A DNA stretch of 64,000 nt from Marispirochaeta sp. (GTDB lineage Bacteria; Spirochaetota; Spirochaetia; JC444; Marispirochaetaceae): NCBI RefSeq assembly GCF_963668165.1, contig NZ_OY764209.1, positions 2,108,001 through 2,172,000 on the forward strand, in the 5' to 3' direction. The position numbers and the translations under genes are program-made. Positions 61,444-64,000 of this stretch are shown here, piece by piece. The first letter of the stretch is position 1. Each line of letters starts with the position of its first letter. The notes under the pieces are model-generated. The model searched no databases, was not told where the DNA came from, and was given only the letters and a program-made list of their open reading frames with translations.

Positions 61444-61578
61444 TCAATTCGGAGGTGTGCGGCGATGCTTTCTTACCGGAACCGTTTTAGGCCCCGGCTT
61501 TCTTCCCGGTCCTTTATGGGGCGGCGAAGAAGGAGTAGACCTGCGGTGTTTCCTCACCGGAACTGTTTTGCCAGCCAT
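61444..61578 (-). CDS. 44-residue basic, proline-rich repeat protein
   Basis: Starts at ATG 61578 behind GAGGAGAT. The protein is built of two copies of KTVPVRKHRR followed by S/T-P, at residues 4-13 and 31-40, joined by a Pro/Gly/Ser linker (TPSSPPHKGPGRKPGP). About a third of residues are Lys, Arg or His, and there are almost no acidic ones, so it should bind nucleic acid or a negative surface. I recognise no named family. It is antisense to the hsd operon, between hsdS and higB. The open frame continues upstream of the ATG but without a ribosome site. Confidence 0.55.
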   Translation of the reverse strand: MAGKTVPVRKHRRSTPSSPPHKGPGRKPGPKTVPVRKHRRTPPN

Positions 61579-61722
61579 TTGGATCTCCTCGAAACTGTGC
61601 TGCGCAGTATCACACAATTCGTGACACGAATCACCCGAGTATCTGAATTGACAGACCAACAGGTAGGAGCTATAGTTCAAGTGCTAATCAAGAACCAGGG
61701 CTTCATTCCGTGATATCTGCGG

Positions 61723-61744
61723 GTGAAGCCTTTTTTAGCTTCAC
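61723..61744. other. inverted repeat upstream of higB
   Basis: GTGAAGC (61723-61729) and GCTTCAC (61738-61744) around CTTTTTTA. On the plus strand it lies about 65 bases before the higB promoter. It could be a weak terminator for upstream transcription. Confidence 0.35.
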
Positions 61745-61809
61745 AGCAGAAGAATAATACTGTCAGTGTAAAAAGTCAATTCTAATGCGTAATAATCCGC
61801 GCATTATGT

Positions 61810-61838
61810 TTGACGTTTGCTATCAACTGCTCTATACT
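61810..61838 (+). promoter_or_regulatory. higBA promoter, apparently giving leaderless mRNA
   Basis: TTGACG (61810-61815), 17-base spacer, TATACT (61833-61838). The expected transcription start is at about 61845, which is the GTG of higB itself. Confidence 0.65.
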
Positions 61839-61844
61839 GGACAA

Positions 61845-62153
61845 GTGAAGTTTCATTTCATCAATCGGCACCTTAAGACGCTTTACGAAACTGGGAGATC
61901 AAAGAAATATCCCCTGCAAAAGCAGGTCATTCACAGCTTCTTTCAAGTCATGGCTGCCGTTGATGCAGCCGTGGACATTCATGACCTCCAGCAGCGTCCA
62001 TCCTTTAATTTTAAGCGTATGAAGGGGACAGAGAGCCGTTTTTCTCTCCGCATCAACAGAAAATACCGACTGGAAGTAGAGATAGACTGGGAGAATGAGG
62101 AGAAAACCATCGGGATTCTCAGGATTGATGAAATCAGCACACACTACCAATAG
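61845..62153 (+). CDS. higB: HigB-like toxin (RelE superfamily)
   Basis: 102 residues from GTG 61845. LKTLYETGRSKKYPLQKQVI, DLQQRPSFNFKRMKGTESRF and SLRINRKYRLEVEIDWENEE match the HigB/proteic-killer pattern, including the basic FKRMKG region and the R-x-N-x-x-Y-R strand used in ribosome-dependent mRNA cleavage. Longer frames start at 61785, but they run through the promoter. There is no ribosome site before 61845, consistent with a leaderless transcript. The antitoxin gene starts nine bases after its stop. Confidence 0.88.
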   Translation: MKFHFINRHLKTLYETGRSKKYPLQKQVIHSFFQVMAAVDAAVDIHDLQQRPSFNFKRMKGTESRFSLRINRKYRLEVEIDWENEEKTIGILRIDEISTHYQ

Positions 62154-62162
62154 GAGGCAGAC

Positions 62163-63284
62163 ATGAGCACCGACAATACGGCTAAACCGTTTCTCAACAT
62201 TAGTGCCGGGGATATGATAAAACGCGAACTGGATTACCTTGGATGGACCCAGGAAGATCTTGCCCAGGTAACCGACATCTCCCGAAAGACCCTCAGCAGC
62301 ATCATGAACGCCAAACAGAAGCTCCTCTTCGAACATGCGGTGAAGCTGAGCGAAGCCCTGGGAGGGAGTCCCGAATCTTGGATGAATATCGATGCCCGTT
62401 ACTGGCTCAACCAGAACGATCCGGGGGAAGGGCTTAGCCAGACCGAGAGGAAAGCCCGGATCAGGAGGTACGTTCCGGTTCTGGAGATCCACCGAAAGGG
62501 CTGGTACAAGGGAGGGAAAAGCGCCGATGACTATGAGGCAACCTACCGCAAAATCTGGGGAGAAGAAGATCCGGCCATCACCTTTGATGTATACGATAAC
62601 TACCGGGAAAATGAAAAGTACTGCGCCCGCCGTTCCAAATCGGACGAAGAGTATACCCTCAACTACAGCATCACCTGGTACCGGATCGCCAAAAGGCGAT
62701 GTGAGGAAATCACCGTGCCCCCTTACAATCGGGAAAAACTTGCAGACACTGCCGAGAATCTCCTGGCTTACACCACAAGAAAAGAGGGCATCGCCGAAGT
62801 GATCAGGGATCTGAACCAAGGGGGCGTCAAATTCCTTCTCCAACCCCATCTCTCGAAAACCTATCTTGACGGCGCCTCCTTCTTCTCCGACGGGAACCCG
62901 GTAATCGTCTATACCGCCCGTTATAACCGAGTCGACAACTTCTGGTTCACCCTGGCCCATGAGATGGCCCATCTACTGCTCCACTTCAAAGAGAGCATCG
63001 AAGGCTTTTTCCTTGATGATCTGATGGACCGAACGGAGAAATCGAAACTGGAAAAGGAAGCCGATGAAAAAGCTGAGGAGATCCTCCACGTAAAGGAAAT
63101 CCTTATGCGTGCAGAGCCCCATCGCAATTACTTTACTGAAGGAACGCTTGAGAGCATCGCCGCCGAAATCGGTGTCGACCTCTCCCTGCTTCTGGGGATT
63201 CTGCAGTACCACGGCTTTGTGGACTATCGGAGGCTCAACAAGTATAAAAAGCCGGTAATGGAACTCCTTCCGGAAGGGGTGTGA
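62163..63284 (+). CDS. higA: HigA-like antitoxin fused to ImmA/IrrE-type metallopeptidase
   Basis: 373 residues, far longer than the ~100 of a simple HigA. The N-terminal ~85 residues are the HigA helix-turn-helix (SAGDMIKRELDYLGWTQEDL, AQVTDISRKTLSSIMNAKQK). The C-terminal half is a DUF955 zinc peptidase with FTLAHEMAHLLLHFKES and the third-ligand region KLEKEADEKAEEILHVKE. The N-terminus binds HigB and represses the operon. The peptidase part may cleave a partner or sense stress. ATAGGAGG precedes the ATG. The pair sits inside the hsd operon, between hsdS and hsdR. Confidence 0.9.
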   Translation: MSTDNTAKPFLNISAGDMIKRELDYLGWTQEDLAQVTDISRKTLSSIMNAKQKLLFEHAVKLSEALGGSPESWMNIDARYWLNQNDPGEGLSQTERKARIRRYVPVLEIHRKGWYKGGKSADDYEATYRKIWGEEDPAITFDVYDNYRENEKYCARRSKSDEEYTLNYSITWYRIAKRRCEEITVPPYNREKLADTAENLLAYTTRKEGIAEVIRDLNQGGVKFLLQPHLSKTYLDGASFFSDGNPVIVYTARYNRVDNFWFTLAHEMAHLLLHFKESIEGFFLDDLMDRTEKSKLEKEADEKAEEILHVKEILMRAEPHRNYFTEGTLESIAAEIGVDLSLLLGILQYHGFVDYRRLNKYKKPVMELLPEGV

Positions 63285-63294
63285 GCTGATAGCA

Positions 63295-63324
63295 AATCGA
63301 GTAGGTATATATACCTACTCGATT
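63295..63324. promoter_or_regulatory. 30-bp perfect palindrome between higA and hsdR
   Basis: The whole stretch 63295-63324 is self-complementary (left half AATCGAGTAGGTATA) and starts 11 bases after the higA stop. As RNA it folds into a long hairpin followed by a pyrimidine-rich run (CTCTCTTTCT), so it may terminate transcription. As DNA it would make an ideal dimer operator for control of hsdR. Confidence 0.65.
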
Positions 63325-63471
63325 GATCTCTCTTTCTAAAACTCACCATACCCAACAAGCATCAATAAGAAAACAAGAGACAGACAAGAGACAGAGAGTC
63401 TAGCATTGTGCTAAACTTGTTTGTGCAGGATACAAAACACCGATGTATGTAGGGGATGATGAAAAGTACCG

Positions 63472-64000
63472 ATGAGCAACTTCACCTTCCTTAAGGCCGA
63501 ATATTCTGAACTCTTCCCCGACGCCAAAAGAGTGGAAGAGCTTGCTCTCTCCGATCCCCGGGGAAGTTGTTTCTATGCCAGACTGACTCTGGAGCATACT
63601 GTGGAGTGGCTTTATGATCATGACCGCTCTTTGCGGCGCCCCTACGAGAACCGACTGGGGGCCATGATTCATGAGCGGACCTTCCAGCAGCTTCTGCCGC
63701 CGTCCCTCTTTGCCAAGGTCAAGGCCATTCAGCGGGCGGGGAACGAAGCCGCCCACTCCCAGCGGGAGATTCGCTCCGTTGATTCGTCAAGAATCTGTAA
63801 GGAACTCTTCCATCTCCTCTACTGGGTGGCCCGAACCTATACGCGCCTGAGTGATCCCAAGGAGCTGGATGTTGCCTTCGATCCTGAGCTCCTTACGCCT
63901 CCGCAAAGAAAAAAGAAGGTAAAGGTTGTCGTCTCCTCTACCGCCTCCCTCAAGAAGAAGGAGGAGGCCCGGGAGAGGGAACGGCAGGCCCATGAGAAGG
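63472..64000 (+). CDS. hsdR: type I restriction endonuclease subunit R, 5' part
   Basis: The frame from ATG 63472 is open to the window end (176 codons). MSNFTFLKAEYSELFPDAKR, SCFYARLTLEHTVEWLYDHD, and AIQRAGNEAAHSQREIRSVD with ELFHLLYWVARTYTRL match the DUF4145-type N-terminal domain that precedes the nuclease and helicase domains in one branch of HsdR. The end is charged and lysine-rich (KKKVKVVVSSTASLKKKEEA). In the full enzyme this subunit translocates and cuts unmodified DNA. A short overlapping ORF at 63459-63494 with AGGGG upstream may serve as a translational lead-in. Confidence 0.87.
   Translation, partial: MSNFTFLKAEYSELFPDAKRVEELALSDPRGSCFYARLTLEHTVEWLYDHDRSLRRPYENRLGAMIHERTFQQLLPPSLFAKVKAIQRAGNEAAHSQREIRSVDSSRICKELFHLLYWVARTYTRLSDPKELDVAFDPELLTPPQRKKKVKVVVSSTASLKKKEEARERERQAHEK

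Noticed and set aside
61465..61713. Plus-strand 82-codon ORF opposite the small basic repeat protein
   Set aside because: No supported start codon, first part arginine-rich antisense of the repeat protein; only its last 40 residues look protein-like, which is not enough.
61899..62972. 357-codon minus-strand frame across higBA
   Set aside because: Antisense to higB and higA, both well supported by motifs; shadow frame.
1..64000. CRISPR array or prophage
   Set aside because: No regularly spaced direct repeats and no phage structural genes were seen; XRE-ImmA proteins alone do not show a prophage.

Overview
The window looks like part of a chromosome from a free-living, carbohydrate-fermenting spirochaete (Spirochaetaceae-like). 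This is an inference from the density of CUT1/CUT2 sugar ABC transporters with YesM/YesN-type regulators, from solute-binding proteins whose signal peptides end in AGG..E motifs (WAGGDQES, AAGGQEAD), and from a 3005-residue cyclic beta-1,2-glucan synthase. No rRNA, tRNA or CRISPR array was seen.

Left half (1-39.8 kb) is mostly metabolic. At 1-8.07 kb a CUT1 sugar importer (binding-protein 3' end, two permeases) is interleaved with a YesM-type sensor kinase and YesN-type AraC regulator and followed by two Gfo/Idh/MocA oxidoreductases. At 8.19-9.71 kb a membrane ferredoxin/flavin reductase carries a one-base frameshift, next to a decayed TRAP binding protein. At 10.4-19.4 kb lies a plant-cell-wall sugar locus: GH31 alpha-xylosidase, CUT1 binding protein and two permeases, GH127 beta-L-arabinofuranosidase, and a GntR regulator with a LacI-type sensor domain. 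At 20.1-27.2 kb a three-gene sensory unit (kinase, NarL-type regulator, membrane-anchored solute-binding protein) is divergent from an RbsBAC-type importer. Then come a Crp-like regulator, a B12-binding radical SAM protein and the giant glucan synthase, which has a MITE-like element just in front of its ribosome-binding site.

Right half (40-64 kb) is an accessory and defence region, with broken and duplicated genes. It holds VapBC, a methyltransferase, a doubly frameshifted PLD-helicase-DUF3427 gene, an MNT/HEPN pair followed at once by a GHKL ATPase and a Helicase_C_3-type protein (the best candidate here for an undescribed system), HipBA with truncated HipA, a SWIM-domain protein with a partial duplicate, a Phd-type antitoxin coupled to a nucleotidyltransferase, a ParE/RelE pair, an XRE-ImmA protein, a membrane-anchored HerA-like ATPase, and a type I restriction-modification operon. 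In that operon hsdS is cut by an IS3-family element, and a 44-residue basic repeat protein plus a HigBA module sit between hsdS and hsdR. hsdR runs off the window end.

The left half suggests substrate sensing, import and cytoplasmic hydrolysis of hemicellulose side-chain sugars. The right half suggests a defence island shaped by insertions, small deletions and single-base frameshifts, where several addiction modules could help keep the island in place.
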